Origin: Caballeronia sordidicola
Lineage (GTDB): Bacteria; Pseudomonadota; Gammaproteobacteria; Burkholderiales; Burkholderiaceae
Length of the DNA stretch: 64,000 nt
Direction of reading: 5' to 3'
Assembly (NCBI RefSeq): GCF_001544455.2
Contig: NZ_FCOC02000003.1
Coordinates: forward strand, 186,001-250,000
This document shows, one piece after another, positions 9,162-17,719 of the stretch (position 1 is its first letter; each line of letters opens with the position of its first letter). Position numbers and translations under genes: made by a program. The notes beneath the pieces are model-generated. The model was not told the DNA's origin, made no database searches, and saw nothing but the letters and a program-made list of their open reading frames with translations.

Positions 9162-9728
9162 TCATGGCAGCATTCTCGACATCAGTCCGTCGCGATCGAT
9201 CAACTGATGTTTCAGCGCGCCCGCCACATGCAGCGCGATCAGTGCGATCAGCACCCATGCGCAGACTTCATGAATGGTGAAGAAGATTTTTCGCAAGCCG
9301 GGATCGTCCCAGCCCCACATCGGCAATGCAATGCCCCAGAAGCGCGTGCCGAACTTGTTGAACGACGAACCGAGATAGCCGGTCAAGGGCATCCCGATCA
9401 TGGCGACGTATAAAAGACCCTGCGTCATGCCCGCGGCGGCGCGTTGCCACGCTTGCATCGGCGGAAGCGGCGGCCGACCTTTGACCAGACGTACCACGAT
9501 GCGAATCAGCACAAGCAGGAAAACGGTCATTCCGAGCGACTTGTGGAAGTTGATAAGGTTCGACTTGAAAGGAAGGCCCTTGGGCAATCCGACCATGTAG
9601 AGACCGATGCCGAGCATTGCGATGATCGTAAGCGCAATGAGCCAGTGCAGGACGATCTGCGTATGAGTGTAGCGTTGCGCGGCGGCGCTTGCTTCAAGCG
9701 TTGCCGCGTGCGGATTCGCAGTGTTCAT
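9162..9728 (-). CDS. Cytochrome b561-family membrane protein
   Basis: A 188-residue di-haem membrane cytochrome of the CybB/b561 type with four hydrophobic spans and haem-ligand histidines (YTHTQIVLHWLIA, NFHKSLGM, IHEVCAWVLIALIALHVAGALKHQ). AAAGGAG precedes the ATG. It sits between fhcC (48 bases upstream) and pqqB (25 bases downstream) in the same transcriptional string. A plausible job is electron transfer between periplasm and quinone pool, for example linked to methanol oxidation; this is inferred from position only. Confidence 0.88.
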   Translation of the reverse strand: MNTANPHAATLEASAAAQRYTHTQIVLHWLIALTIIAMLGIGLYMVGLPKGLPFKSNLINFHKSLGMTVFLLVLIRIVVRLVKGRPPLPPMQAWQRAAAGMTQGLLYVAMIGMPLTGYLGSSFNKFGTRFWGIALPMWGWDDPGLRKIFFTIHEVCAWVLIALIALHVAGALKHQLIDRDGLMSRMLP

Positions 9729-9776
9729 GGGCGTCTCCTTTCGCTCGGGTTACCTCGACTTACATTACGCCGAATG

Positions 9777-10601
9777 TCACGATCCGACGATCAGCACTTC
9801 TCCGCGTCCGTCGACCGCAAGATCGCCCGCGTAGCGACGCGGCAGCGCGTCGGCCCTCAAGTTCGCGAACAGCGTCAGTTCACCCGCGAGCGAACGCGTC
9901 AGAAGGCGCCAGAACACGTCGAAGCCCCGGCCGCCTTCGGCGAATGTCGGGGGTATCCGGGCGGGCGTCCGGGCCAGCAGCAACGTGCCGCGCCGCATGC
10001 CGTAACCCAGGTTGGCGCCGGTGGTCCCCGCTATGCCGATCGTTCCGGCAACGAGCCGCGACGCCGCGCAGTCGCCGGCGTTGCCGCCCACCAGCACGAG
10101 GCCTCGGCGCATGCGGTCGCCCAGGCGCGCGCCGGTGTTGCCATGAATGGTCAGCGTGCCGCCGGTCATGCCTTCCATGTCGCCCGGTAACGCGCCCGCC
10201 GTAAAGTCGCCAGCGTTGCCGCTGAGCGTGAGGCGGCCGCCCTGCATCTGGCAGCCGGTGAAATGTCCCGCGTCGCCGTCGATTCGCAATGCGCCGCCCG
10301 CCATTTGAAAGCCCGCGTAATCGCCGGCAGCGCCGTGGACATCAATGCATCCCTGCGTCATCTTCGCGCCCAGCCGGTCGAGCCAGCGCGCGTCGCCTTC
10401 CATGACAAGCGCCGCCGCGTTTGCGCTTTCCGCGCGCGAGACGTCGAAGATATCGCCGACGGAACAGGTCTCATTGCCCGCTGGCAACGCGAGCCGCGCG
10501 ACCTCATCCAGCGATAAAGCGGCAAGCGCCGCAGGCAATAACCGGTCTGCGTTGACGCGAAATCCGGGCGCATTCCTGACACGCAGCGTGGTCGTGGTCA
10601 T
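9777..10601 (-). CDS. fhcC: Formyltransferase/hydrolase complex subunit C
   Basis: A 274-residue protein related to formylmethanofuran dehydrogenase subunit C. The central part is a right-handed beta-helix seen as repeated GxxxGxGxhxhxGnaG units (for example GGALRIDGDAG, GGRLTLSGNAG, GGTLTIHGNTG). In the bacterial Fhc complex it supports FhcA and FhcB, which hydrolyse formyl-methanofuran to formate. It overlaps fhcD by four bases (ATGA) and is the last of the fhcBADC genes. Confidence 0.93.
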   Translation of the reverse strand: MTTTTLRVRNAPGFRVNADRLLPAALAALSLDEVARLALPAGNETCSVGDIFDVSRAESANAAALVMEGDARWLDRLGAKMTQGCIDVHGAAGDYAGFQMAGGALRIDGDAGHFTGCQMQGGRLTLSGNAGDFTAGALPGDMEGMTGGTLTIHGNTGARLGDRMRRGLVLVGGNAGDCAASRLVAGTIGIAGTTGANLGYGMRRGTLLLARTPARIPPTFAEGGRGFDVFWRLLTRSLAGELTLFANLRADALPRRYAGDLAVDGRGEVLIVGS

Positions 10602-11539
10602 GCGCGCCTCCCGGTCACGTCCGCTGCAAGCCGATGCAGGTGGAAGTGATAGGGCCCCAGCTTCCCGCCGTAATTTCCCGCCGATATCCGCAACACGCCC
10701 GCCGCGCGGCCCAGTTCCACAGCCGCCGCGATACCCGCGGTCATCGCAGCGCCTACGTCGCTGTCGGTCAGGCCGTCGATCACGATTTCCAGCACGCAGC
10801 CCACGTCGGCGTCAAGCTCGCTTTTTCTGGACAAGCCGATCAGCGTGGGACAAAACGCGTCATTGGTCGACGCAGGCACTGCAGCATATTTCGAGCCTAC
10901 TTTCGAACCCGAGCGCACCACGCCGCCCGGAAAGGGTGCGATCACGTTCGGCAGGCGGCGCATGGCGGCCACCGCGGTTTCGGCGACGTGCAACGCGCTG
11001 TCCGTATCGCGGGCGAGGAACAGCAGGTTGCCGCCGCCAACCGCCTTCACCGTGACCGCGCTTTCCTGGCAGACAAACTCGCCGTCCATGACCGGCACGC
11101 GCCAATACCGCGTCTCGCCGATCATCTTCGAGATCTGCCAGCCGTCGCCGAAAAAACGCAGGCTGCGGCCAATGGGGGCGTTGTCCGAGAGCGGCGCTCG
11201 GCTCGTGGCGGGATCGATGCCGCTATAGACGGCGGTCGTCGGGCAGGTCAGCACGCATTGCCCGACGCGCCGCTCGACTTGCTTCGCCAGTTCTTTCGTC
11301 GATACCGCGAACATCAGAACCGCGATTCCAGGCCGTCCGTCGGGTGTTTCATCCGCCGTCAGCACCCTCTCGATGCCCGCTTCGCAGCCGCAGCCGATCA
11401 CCGAGGTTGCGAATCCCGTGAGCGATTGCGCCGCGTGCTGCGCCCAGGCCGGCGTGTGCGCCGTGATGACGAGACGCGTCGCCTTCATTGGGAAGGCTTC
11501 GGCAAAGGTGTCGTCTATGACGGTGTCGTTGATCTGCAT
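10598..11539 (-). CDS. fhcD: Formylmethanofuran:H4MPT formyltransferase
   Basis: A 313-residue Ftr homologue that transfers the formyl group from H4MPT to the methanofuran-type carrier within the Fhc complex. It starts MQINDTVIDDTFAEAFPMKATRLVITA and includes the family segments GCGCEAGIE and AVYSG near the middle and GGKLGPYHFHLH at the end. ATG at 11539 is preferred because AGGTGG precedes it; an in-frame GTG lies three codons earlier. Only a 12-base gap separates it from fhcA, and it overlaps fhcC by four bases. Confidence 0.94.
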   Translation of the reverse strand: MQINDTVIDDTFAEAFPMKATRLVITAHTPAWAQHAAQSLTGFATSVIGCGCEAGIERVLTADETPDGRPGIAVLMFAVSTKELAKQVERRVGQCVLTCPTTAVYSGIDPATSRAPLSDNAPIGRSLRFFGDGWQISKMIGETRYWRVPVMDGEFVCQESAVTVKAVGGGNLLFLARDTDSALHVAETAVAAMRRLPNVIAPFPGGVVRSGSKVGSKYAAVPASTNDAFCPTLIGLSRKSELDADVGCVLEIVIDGLTDSDVGAAMTAGIAAAVELGRAAGVLRISAGNYGGKLGPYHFHLHRLAADVTGRRA

Positions 11540-11551
11540 GGCGGCCACCTG

Positions 11552-13240
11552 TCAGGTCCCGCTCAGGCACGCGACGGGAAGCAGTCGGCCGCCGCGGCAG
11601 CACGCGCAGATTTCGTCGTCGCTGATCGCGGCGTGCGCTGGATTGCCCACGAGATTTCCGGCGGCGTAAGCTTTCAAGGTCTTCTCGATGCCGGAATCGA
11701 ATTCCGGCGATAAATAATGGATTCCGCCCGTTGGCGTGGCAACGAGCGTGCCGTCGCGCGCGACCAGTTGACCGTCCTTGAACACATACGCCGGCGACGT
11801 GAACATGCGCTCCTTGTCTGCTTCCTCGCGATACACCGCGATATCCGCCGCCGCGCCCACGCCGAGATGGCCCCGATCCCGGAGCCCGAGCAAACGTGCC
11901 GGCCCGGCGCGCGTGATGATCGCAATGTCGTAGAGCGAGAACTCGCGTTTCAACTCCGGCAAGGTGCTTGCAACCTGCGCTTCGGGATTGAGCGTCGCGA
12001 GTTGTTCGTCGCGAAAGCCTTTGTCCATCAGCAGGCGGATCAAATGCGGGTAGCTCGTGAATGGGCCGCCGTTGGGGTGATCGGTTGTCATCGACACGCG
12101 CCAGGGATCTTCGACCAGCAGGAAGATCTCCAGTCCGATGATCCATTGCAACGCGTTCACATAACTCTGCTCGCGATATTTGAATGGCACGACGCCGCAG
12201 CCCGCGTCGCATTCAATGTCGCCGGCTATCCACTTCTTCGGGTTGCCGAGCGGCGCGTTTCTGAACTGCATCATGGTGTCGCCGGAAGCGGTGACGGTCT
12301 GCCCGAAAATGATCTGCCCGACATCGATGGACACATTCGGCCGTGCGTTCACAGCGTCCGCAATCGCCAATGCGCCCGATGAAAACTTGCGCGGACCCTC
12401 CACGCCATAGCTGTGAAACTGGATGTGCGTCAGATGGATTGGCAAGCCGCCGGCGGCGTCCATGGTTGCGATTGTCGAATCGATATTGCCCGGCACGCCG
12501 AGATTGCTCGCATGCACGTGAAGCGGATGCGGCACGCGCAATTCGTTCAGTGCGCGGGTCAAGGTATGCAGCACGTCGCGCGGCGTGATGCCGTAATGAA
12601 TGTGCGGTTCGTCCACGTTCAACGAGCGCTGGTTGAACTTGAACGCCGAGATGCCGCCGGGATTGACCACCTTCACGCCGAGCGCCTTGCTAGCATGCAG
12701 CGTCCAGCCAACGTAGTCGCGCAAGCGCTCATAGTTGTCCTGTCCGGCGAGCAGTTGCAGGAACAGTTCGTCGTTGCCGAGCATGACGTATGCGCCGTGA
12801 TCGATGATCGGCGTGTCGCCCATTTCCAGATGCGTATGGCGCGCGTTGGAGGGCATCATGGCGGGCTCGAACGCGGCGGTGTATCCCATCTCCGCGTAAC
12901 GGTAGCCGGTGGCGAGCGTGCCGGGTGTGCAGACGCCGCACGAAGGCAGCTTCAGATAACGGCCGTCGGCGCTCACCGGTTCATCGGCGGCGCTCGTGTT
13001 GCGATGATCTTCCGGCAGCAGCAGGCGCGAGAGATTGGTCTTGCCGCCGCCAATATGCGAATGCAGGTCGATACCGCCCGCCATCACAACCATGCCGTGC
13101 GCATCGAAGTCGTGCGCGATGGATGCATTGGGTTCTTCGGCGACAATGCGGCCGTCGCGCATATACAGGTCGCGGCGTTCGCCATTGACGCCGTTTGCCG
13201 GATCGTAGAGCGTGCCGCCTTTAAGCCGCGTCAGGCTCAT
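11552..13240 (-). CDS. fhcA: Formyltransferase/hydrolase complex subunit A
   Basis: A 562-residue amidohydrolase-fold subunit homologous to FwdA/FmdA. It hydrolyses formyl-methanofuran to formate and the free carrier. Metal-binding segments are visible: GGIDLHSHIGG, HVHASNLG, HLTHIQFHSYG and TTDHPNGGPF. The start at 13240 overlaps the fhcB stop (ATGA), so the longer reading to 13534 is rejected. Together with FhcB, C and D it ends the H4MPT-linked oxidation of formaldehyde to formate. Confidence 0.95.
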   Translation of the reverse strand: MSLTRLKGGTLYDPANGVNGERRDLYMRDGRIVAEEPNASIAHDFDAHGMVVMAGGIDLHSHIGGGKTNLSRLLLPEDHRNTSAADEPVSADGRYLKLPSCGVCTPGTLATGYRYAEMGYTAAFEPAMMPSNARHTHLEMGDTPIIDHGAYVMLGNDELFLQLLAGQDNYERLRDYVGWTLHASKALGVKVVNPGGISAFKFNQRSLNVDEPHIHYGITPRDVLHTLTRALNELRVPHPLHVHASNLGVPGNIDSTIATMDAAGGLPIHLTHIQFHSYGVEGPRKFSSGALAIADAVNARPNVSIDVGQIIFGQTVTASGDTMMQFRNAPLGNPKKWIAGDIECDAGCGVVPFKYREQSYVNALQWIIGLEIFLLVEDPWRVSMTTDHPNGGPFTSYPHLIRLLMDKGFRDEQLATLNPEAQVASTLPELKREFSLYDIAIITRAGPARLLGLRDRGHLGVGAAADIAVYREEADKERMFTSPAYVFKDGQLVARDGTLVATPTGGIHYLSPEFDSGIEKTLKAYAAGNLVGNPAHAAISDDEICACCRGGRLLPVACLSGT

Positions 13241-14604
13241 GGCTGGCTCCTCGCGGCTGGTGTGCTGGCGAGTGCGCCGTGCAGACGTTCGACAATGTCG
13301 GCGAGCGTTGGCAGTGTGCTCGCCCGCGTGGCCGCGAGCGACGCAACCACGGAACCGTCGATACGAAAAACATGACCGGCGCTGTCGATCGCGGGCGTGG
13401 CGACAGGAATAAAAACGGTGGAAGCGCCTCGCTTGCCGAGCATCGTTCGCAGCGCGGGATGCCCCAGCACGATGACCGGGATATCGCTGAAAAGTGCTTG
13501 AGGCAAGGGCTCGGGTTGATAACTCGATACCCACAGCAAGGCATCCACTTCACGCGCTTCCAGCAGCCGGCGTGTTGCATAACGCGTTGCATCGTGATCG
13601 AGCGAAGTTTCGCCGGAAAGACGCGTTGGCTTCGATACGCGGGTGCGCAGCGGAAAGCCCGACAGCCACGTCACGGCCTGATTGACGGTCAACGCGCCAT
13701 CGTCGCCGCCAAGCGCCAGCGCGCCCGCGCGCGTTGTCCGGTTGATCGCCTTCACGATGCGGTGCAGCGCTTCTATCAGCAGCGCCGCGTGCGGCCCGGG
13801 CAACGCTGCGGGTTCGTAGACCACGACCGTATAACGTGCCGCGCTCACGCGTTCCAGCAACACGGCAAGCGCTTGCGCCATGCCTGGATTGTCGCTAAAG
13901 GACGCTGCGCCGCGGCCTTCCGCCAGTGCGGACCAGATGGCAAGAAGATCGAATGGATCGGCTTCTTCAAGGACGCCTTGCAGGCGCGCATTGCCGGTTT
14001 TCTGCGCTGCGGGATCGATAGGGCAGCCGAGAAAAACCAGCTCGCGCGGCTGTTCCGTGCCGCCAAGCACGCGCTCATAGAAGCGCGGGTATTTCGCCGA
14101 TGGCGTGCTGCAGAACACGATCAGCAAATCGGCGCGCGCGCGCACTTCGGAGAGCGTGGTGAAGAATGCGCCACGATCCTGCAATGCCGCGTTCGATGCC
14201 GCCATCGCATCGCCGTGCAGATGGTCGAGGATCGCGCCGCAGCCGGCTGCGAGCGGATAGAGGGCGCGTGCGCCGGCGACATCGGTGGCAAGGCCGCCGA
14301 AGAGTGGGCGTTTTGTGGCGCGCAGGATATCCGCGGCCCGATTGAGCGCCGAGTCGAGGTCGGTGTCCACGTTATCGATTGCGGGCGCCGGCGCCGGGCT
14401 TCCGGCAAACCACGTCAGTGCGTGGGCAAGCCGTGGGCAATCGGTGCCGGGAGTGGCAGGTGCGCCGTCGTCCTGGACGATGATGGTGATGTCATCGCAC
14501 AGCAGCGGGCAGAACGGGCACGTCCAATCGCGCACGCCCGCTGTGACGGGCGTCCTGGCGGCCAGCGTTCCTGTGTTCGACGTGGGGGCGGACGAAAGAG
14601 GCAT
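13237..14604 (-). CDS. fhcB: Formyltransferase/hydrolase complex subunit B
   Basis: A 455-residue protein related to the molybdopterin subunit FwdB of archaeal formylmethanofuran dehydrogenase. The N-terminal WTCPFCPLLCDD motif is retained, but bacterial FhcB is not known to act as a redox enzyme. It is the first gene of fhcB-A-D-C. The ATG at 14604 has only a weak GGGG upstream. A sigma-54-like element at 14616-14631 would place the transcript start almost at this ATG, so either the message is nearly leaderless or the promoter match is false. Confidence 0.93.
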   Translation of the reverse strand: MPLSSAPTSNTGTLAARTPVTAGVRDWTCPFCPLLCDDITIIVQDDGAPATPGTDCPRLAHALTWFAGSPAPAPAIDNVDTDLDSALNRAADILRATKRPLFGGLATDVAGARALYPLAAGCGAILDHLHGDAMAASNAALQDRGAFFTTLSEVRARADLLIVFCSTPSAKYPRFYERVLGGTEQPRELVFLGCPIDPAAQKTGNARLQGVLEEADPFDLLAIWSALAEGRGAASFSDNPGMAQALAVLLERVSAARYTVVVYEPAALPGPHAALLIEALHRIVKAINRTTRAGALALGGDDGALTVNQAVTWLSGFPLRTRVSKPTRLSGETSLDHDATRYATRRLLEAREVDALLWVSSYQPEPLPQALFSDIPVIVLGHPALRTMLGKRGASTVFIPVATPAIDSAGHVFRIDGSVVASLAATRASTLPTLADIVERLHGALASTPAARSQP

Positions 14605-14615
14605 GAAGCCCCGTT

Positions 14616-14631
14616 TGCAAGGTCCATGCCG
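14616..14631 (-). promoter_or_regulatory. Putative sigma-54 (-24/-12) promoter of fhcB
   Basis: On the minus strand the sequence reads CGGCATGGACCTTGCA. It matches the TGGCAYRNNNNTTGCW consensus at 11 of 12 defined positions, including the GG/GC pair with correct spacing. The predicted transcript start is about 14605, one base ahead of the annotated fhcB ATG, which is unusual. Confidence 0.35.
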
Positions 14632-14709
14632 GTTAGGTAACCCGCAATCAAGGATGGCCGCGGCTTACGTGTAGTGCAGGATGGGAACGGATGCTTCCCT
14701 GTCCGGGCA

Positions 14710-14721
14710 ACACAGGTTGTG
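14710..14721. promoter_or_regulatory. CACA-N3-TGTG dyad upstream of fhcB
   Basis: ACACAGGTTGTG is 10/12 identical to ACACAGTATGTG (41166-41177) in the xoxF/phhB intergenic region. It lies about 105-116 bases upstream of the putative fhc transcript start, a normal place for an enhancer-binding protein. Two copies alone do not prove a shared operator. Confidence 0.3.
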
Positions 14722-14850
14722 CGTTGCTGGAACAGTGTGTCACCTTGCTGGCTGCTTTGCGGCAGTCTTGCCAAACACTTACAGGCATGCGCCAGTATCG
14801 CCGGTTGGCATGGATATTGTGTAGTCGCATCGGGGCTGCGACATATGGCG

Positions 14851-15582
14851 CTATATGTGCCGCAACATGTGCCGCAGATCGATTCGCCGGTCGTGGATAG
14901 CCGATGCCACGAGCCACGCAACGGCGCGGCTTTGCGCCGCGGCGGAAAGATCCGAATCGTTGCGGATGCCGCCAGCGCCGATCAGTTCGCGCTCGCCTGC
15001 GTGAGCGCGTATGGCTTCGAATGTGGCGAGGTCGGGACCTTGGTAAGCGCCGACCTGATCGAGCGTCATCACGATCACGCGCGCCGGCCACCATGAGGTA
15101 TCGGCATGTGCGGCAGCCGGGTCCGAAGCGTCCGTCATGAGCCGGCCCGCGCGATGATCGAGCGACAGCACGGGCGCGAAGCCGGCGGCCTGCGCTTCTT
15201 GCAGTGCATCGGTGCTGACAAGCGTCTCGGTGCCGAAGACCGGAACGAGTTTGCCGCGAGGGAAGGAGGCAGTGCAAATGCGATCGAAGAGCGTACGCAT
15301 GGAAGCGAAATCGGTAAAGCCCGCATCGAGCCAGATTTCGATGTCGAGCGCATCGAGCAGTGTGGCAATTGGGGTGGCGTGATCGTTCTGCTTGAGGATT
15401 GCGCCCAGGTCGGCAATGTAGAGCGTGCGCGCGCCGCTCGCGGCCAGCAGTGCCTGCGCGACAGCCAGTGGTTCGCTGGATGCGCACAGCGAGGACTCGA
15501 TGGGCCGGTAGCGTTCCCGCTCGCCGCGCACGGCGCGCACCGCGTGGCCATCGAGAAGATCGAGTACGGGTATCACTTGCAT
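14851..15582 (-). CDS. HisA-like TIM-barrel protein of H4MPT/methanofuran cluster
   Basis: A 243-residue (beta/alpha)8 protein resembling HisA, the ProFAR isomerase of histidine synthesis. The N-terminal catalytic-type Asp (VIPVLDLLDG), a second Asp on the opposite half (LSLDHRAG) and the phosphate-binding GAGGIRNDSDL are kept. It sits among methanofuran genes, and such paralogues occur in H4MPT gene islands, so a cofactor role is more likely than histidine synthesis. The ATG at 15582 overlaps the mfnD-like ATG on the other strand (CATG); a TTG at 15600 is an alternative. Substrate unknown. Confidence 0.75.
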   Translation of the reverse strand: MQVIPVLDLLDGHAVRAVRGERERYRPIESSLCASSEPLAVAQALLAASGARTLYIADLGAILKQNDHATPIATLLDALDIEIWLDAGFTDFASMRTLFDRICTASFPRGKLVPVFGTETLVSTDALQEAQAAGFAPVLSLDHRAGRLMTDASDPAAAHADTSWWPARVIVMTLDQVGAYQGPDLATFEAIRAHAGERELIGAGGIRNDSDLSAAAQSRAVAWLVASAIHDRRIDLRHMLRHI

Positions 15583-16609
15583 GGAAGGAACCTTGACCAA
15601 GTTATTCGTCTACGAGTATCTCACTGGCGGCGGCATTGATCCGGCATTGGCCGGCGAGGCCAGCTTGCTCGATCTTGGCGCGCTGATTGTCGAAGGACGC
15701 GCCATGCGCGATGCACTGGTCGCGGATCTGCTCGATCTCGGCGGCGTGCAGGTCACCTTCGCCACTTCGCGCTTCGAGACCGTGGCGCCCACGCGTTCGC
15801 ACTGCATGGCAATGCCCGGCGAGTCGATCCCGGGCTTTGTTGCACGCGTGGCGCGCCAGCATGACCACGCATGGATTATCGCGCCGGAATGCGATGGTCT
15901 CTTGCTGCATCTGCACGACTCGGTAGGCGCGGCGCGCTGGCTGGGATGTTCGAAGGAAGCCATCAGGACGGCATCGAGCAAGAGCGCGACGGCTGCGTGC
16001 CTTGAAGCGCACGGCATACCCGTGACGGCATCGCTCAAGCTCGATGCGGTCGTTCCGCAGACCGGCGCGGCCGCTCGCTGGGTGGTCAAGCCAGATGATG
16101 GCGCAGGCGGGCTCGACACTTTCGTTTATGACCGGATTGAAGACGCTGGCGCTGAATACAAAGCCCGTGCGGCGGCGGGCCGCAACCCCGTGATGCAGCA
16201 ATGGGTCGACGGCGAGCCGCTTAGCCTCTCGCTCGTATGCGGCGCGCACGACGTCGAACTCGTCAGCATCAACCGGCAGTTGATCGGGCTGCCAGACGCA
16301 GCCGCGCCTGGAAAAAGCGCGCATGTGCTCGAGTTCAGCGGCGTGCAGATCAACCAGATCGACAAGCGAAGCAAGCAAGGCGTGGAGCTTGAGGCGCTCG
16401 CGCGCAGGGTTGTATCGGCGATACCGGGGTTGCGCGGTTTCGTTGGCATCGATGTCGTCTGGCATGCGCACCGAGGGCCGGTTGTCATCGAGGTCAATCC
16501 GCGGCTGACGGCGGCGTATGCGGGTTTGTCGGCGCAACTCGGGCGCAATCTCGCGGGCGATCTGCTCAGGGCGCACGGGGTCGCGTGTGCGGCGGGAGTG
16601 CGCGCATGA
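15581..16609 (+). CDS. mfnD: ATP-grasp ligase, MfnD-like (tyramine-glutamate ligase)
   Basis: A 342-residue ATP-grasp enzyme (starting near FVYEYLTGGG; VKPDDGAGG nucleotide loop; C-terminal GIDVVWHAHRGPVVIEVNPRLT metal/ATP site). In archaea MfnD joins glutamate to tyramine during methanofuran synthesis, and bacterial homologues occur in H4MPT islands for the methylofuran carrier. The start is uncertain: ATG 15581 or TTG 15593. It overlaps the next gene by four bases (ATGA). The divergent HisA-like gene starts one base away, leaving no intergenic promoter. Confidence 0.8.
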   Translation: MEGTLTKLFVYEYLTGGGIDPALAGEASLLDLGALIVEGRAMRDALVADLLDLGGVQVTFATSRFETVAPTRSHCMAMPGESIPGFVARVARQHDHAWIIAPECDGLLLHLHDSVGAARWLGCSKEAIRTASSKSATAACLEAHGIPVTASLKLDAVVPQTGAAARWVVKPDDGAGGLDTFVYDRIEDAGAEYKARAAAGRNPVMQQWVDGEPLSLSLVCGAHDVELVSINRQLIGLPDAAAPGKSAHVLEFSGVQINQIDKRSKQGVELEALARRVVSAIPGLRGFVGIDVVWHAHRGPVVIEVNPRLTAAYAGLSAQLGRNLAGDLLRAHGVACAAGVRA

Positions 16610-17688
16610 ATGCCGGCACGGAAATCTTCGGCTGGGACGTGGGCGGCGCGCACGTCAAGGTATCGGTGGCGACAGGTTCGGGGGCGCTGCGCGATATCGC
16701 GCAATGGGCATGTCCGCTATGGCAAGGACTCGGGCATCTTGAACAGGTCATCGATTCCGCATTCCAGCGCTGGCCGCTTGCTTGCGACCCGCATGCAAGT
16801 CACGTTGTCACCATGACGGGCGAGATGGTCGATCTCTTCGCGGATCGCGAGGAAGGCGTGCGTGTTCTCGCCGATACATTGGTGCGGCGGCTCGGAGCAC
16901 AGACGCGGTTTTTCGCGGGCGCGGCCGGTTGGCTGAACGCGCAGGGTGCTTGCGGGCAATGGCGCGAGGTTGCATCGGCGAACTGGCTGGCGACCGCGCA
17001 ATGGGTCGCGCGCCGCATGAACGAAGCCGTTCTGATCGATATAGGTAGTACCACGACTGATATTGTGCCGGTCGTCGCGGCCCGGGTCGCGGCGCGCGGC
17101 TGCAACGACGCGACCCGGCTCGTGAGCGGCGAGCTTGTTTATCAGGGCGTGGTGCGCACGCCCTTGTGCGGTATTGCGCACCGGATCGGATTTCGCGGCG
17201 AAGAGACCAACGTCATGAATGAGTGGTTTGCCACCACCGCCGATGTTTATCGATTGACGGGCGAACTCTGGGCGGCGCACGATCAGCATGCGAGTGCCGA
17301 CAACGGACCGAAGACGCAAGCCGCGAGCCGTGCGCGAATTGCGCGAACCATAGGACACGATGCCCGCGACGCCAACGAAAACGAGTGGCGTGATTTTGCC
17401 GGGTGCTGGCGAGAAAGGCAGATGCAAATCCTGATGGCGAACCTTGGCGATGTGATAGCGGTGCATCCTTCGTTGCAGCGTGCGCCGCTGGTTGGCGCGG
17501 GGTGCGGGCGCTTCCTCGTCGAGGCAATTGCGCGACGGGAGAAACGGGCGTTCATCGATTTCTCCGATCTCGTCGATACCCCCGCCAACGAGCGCGAGCG
17601 CCGCGAGTGGATCGCGACGTGCGCGCCGAGTGTGGCAGTTGCGCTCCTCGCGCAGGACGAAAACACGGTCGCGCTTCAGGGCGGGTGA
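16606..17688 (+). CDS. mfnF: H4MPT-linked hydantoinase-like protein, MfnF-like
   Basis: A 360-residue protein of the hydantoinase/actin-like ATPase fold (FGWDVGGAHVKVS at the start, VLIDIGSTTTDIVPV in the middle, VGAGCGRFLVEAIA late). It matches the one-carbon cluster family that includes MfnF, which couples the furan phosphate to the tyramine-glutamate moiety of methanofuran. The start at 16606 overlaps the mfnD stop (ATGA). It is followed after 31 bases by an amino-acid-kinase gene of the same pathway. Confidence 0.8.
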   Translation: MNAGTEIFGWDVGGAHVKVSVATGSGALRDIAQWACPLWQGLGHLEQVIDSAFQRWPLACDPHASHVVTMTGEMVDLFADREEGVRVLADTLVRRLGAQTRFFAGAAGWLNAQGACGQWREVASANWLATAQWVARRMNEAVLIDIGSTTTDIVPVVAARVAARGCNDATRLVSGELVYQGVVRTPLCGIAHRIGFRGEETNVMNEWFATTADVYRLTGELWAAHDQHASADNGPKTQAASRARIARTIGHDARDANENEWRDFAGCWRERQMQILMANLGDVIAVHPSLQRAPLVGAGCGRFLVEAIARREKRAFIDFSDLVDTPANERERREWIATCAPSVAVALLAQDENTVALQGG

Positions 17689-17719
17689 CAGCAGTGAAAC
17701 TCAAAGCGGGGGACATGTC

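Larger units (their letters stand above)
14605..14850. other. Gap between HisA-like gene and fhcB
   Basis: No credible gene. It holds the sigma-54-like element and a CACA-N3-TGTG dyad at 14710-14721. An ACATAT...ATATGT dyad (14841-14858) overlaps the end of the HisA-like gene. Confidence 0.6.

Noticed and set aside
14841..14858. ACATAT-GGCGCT-ATATGT dyad as an operator
   Set aside because: It overlaps the last codons and stop of the HisA-like gene, where LRHM/LRHI coding repetition explains much of the pattern.
14851..15582. Histidine biosynthesis gene hisA
   Set aside because: No other his genes nearby, start overlaps mfnD, and HisA paralogues are known in H4MPT islands.
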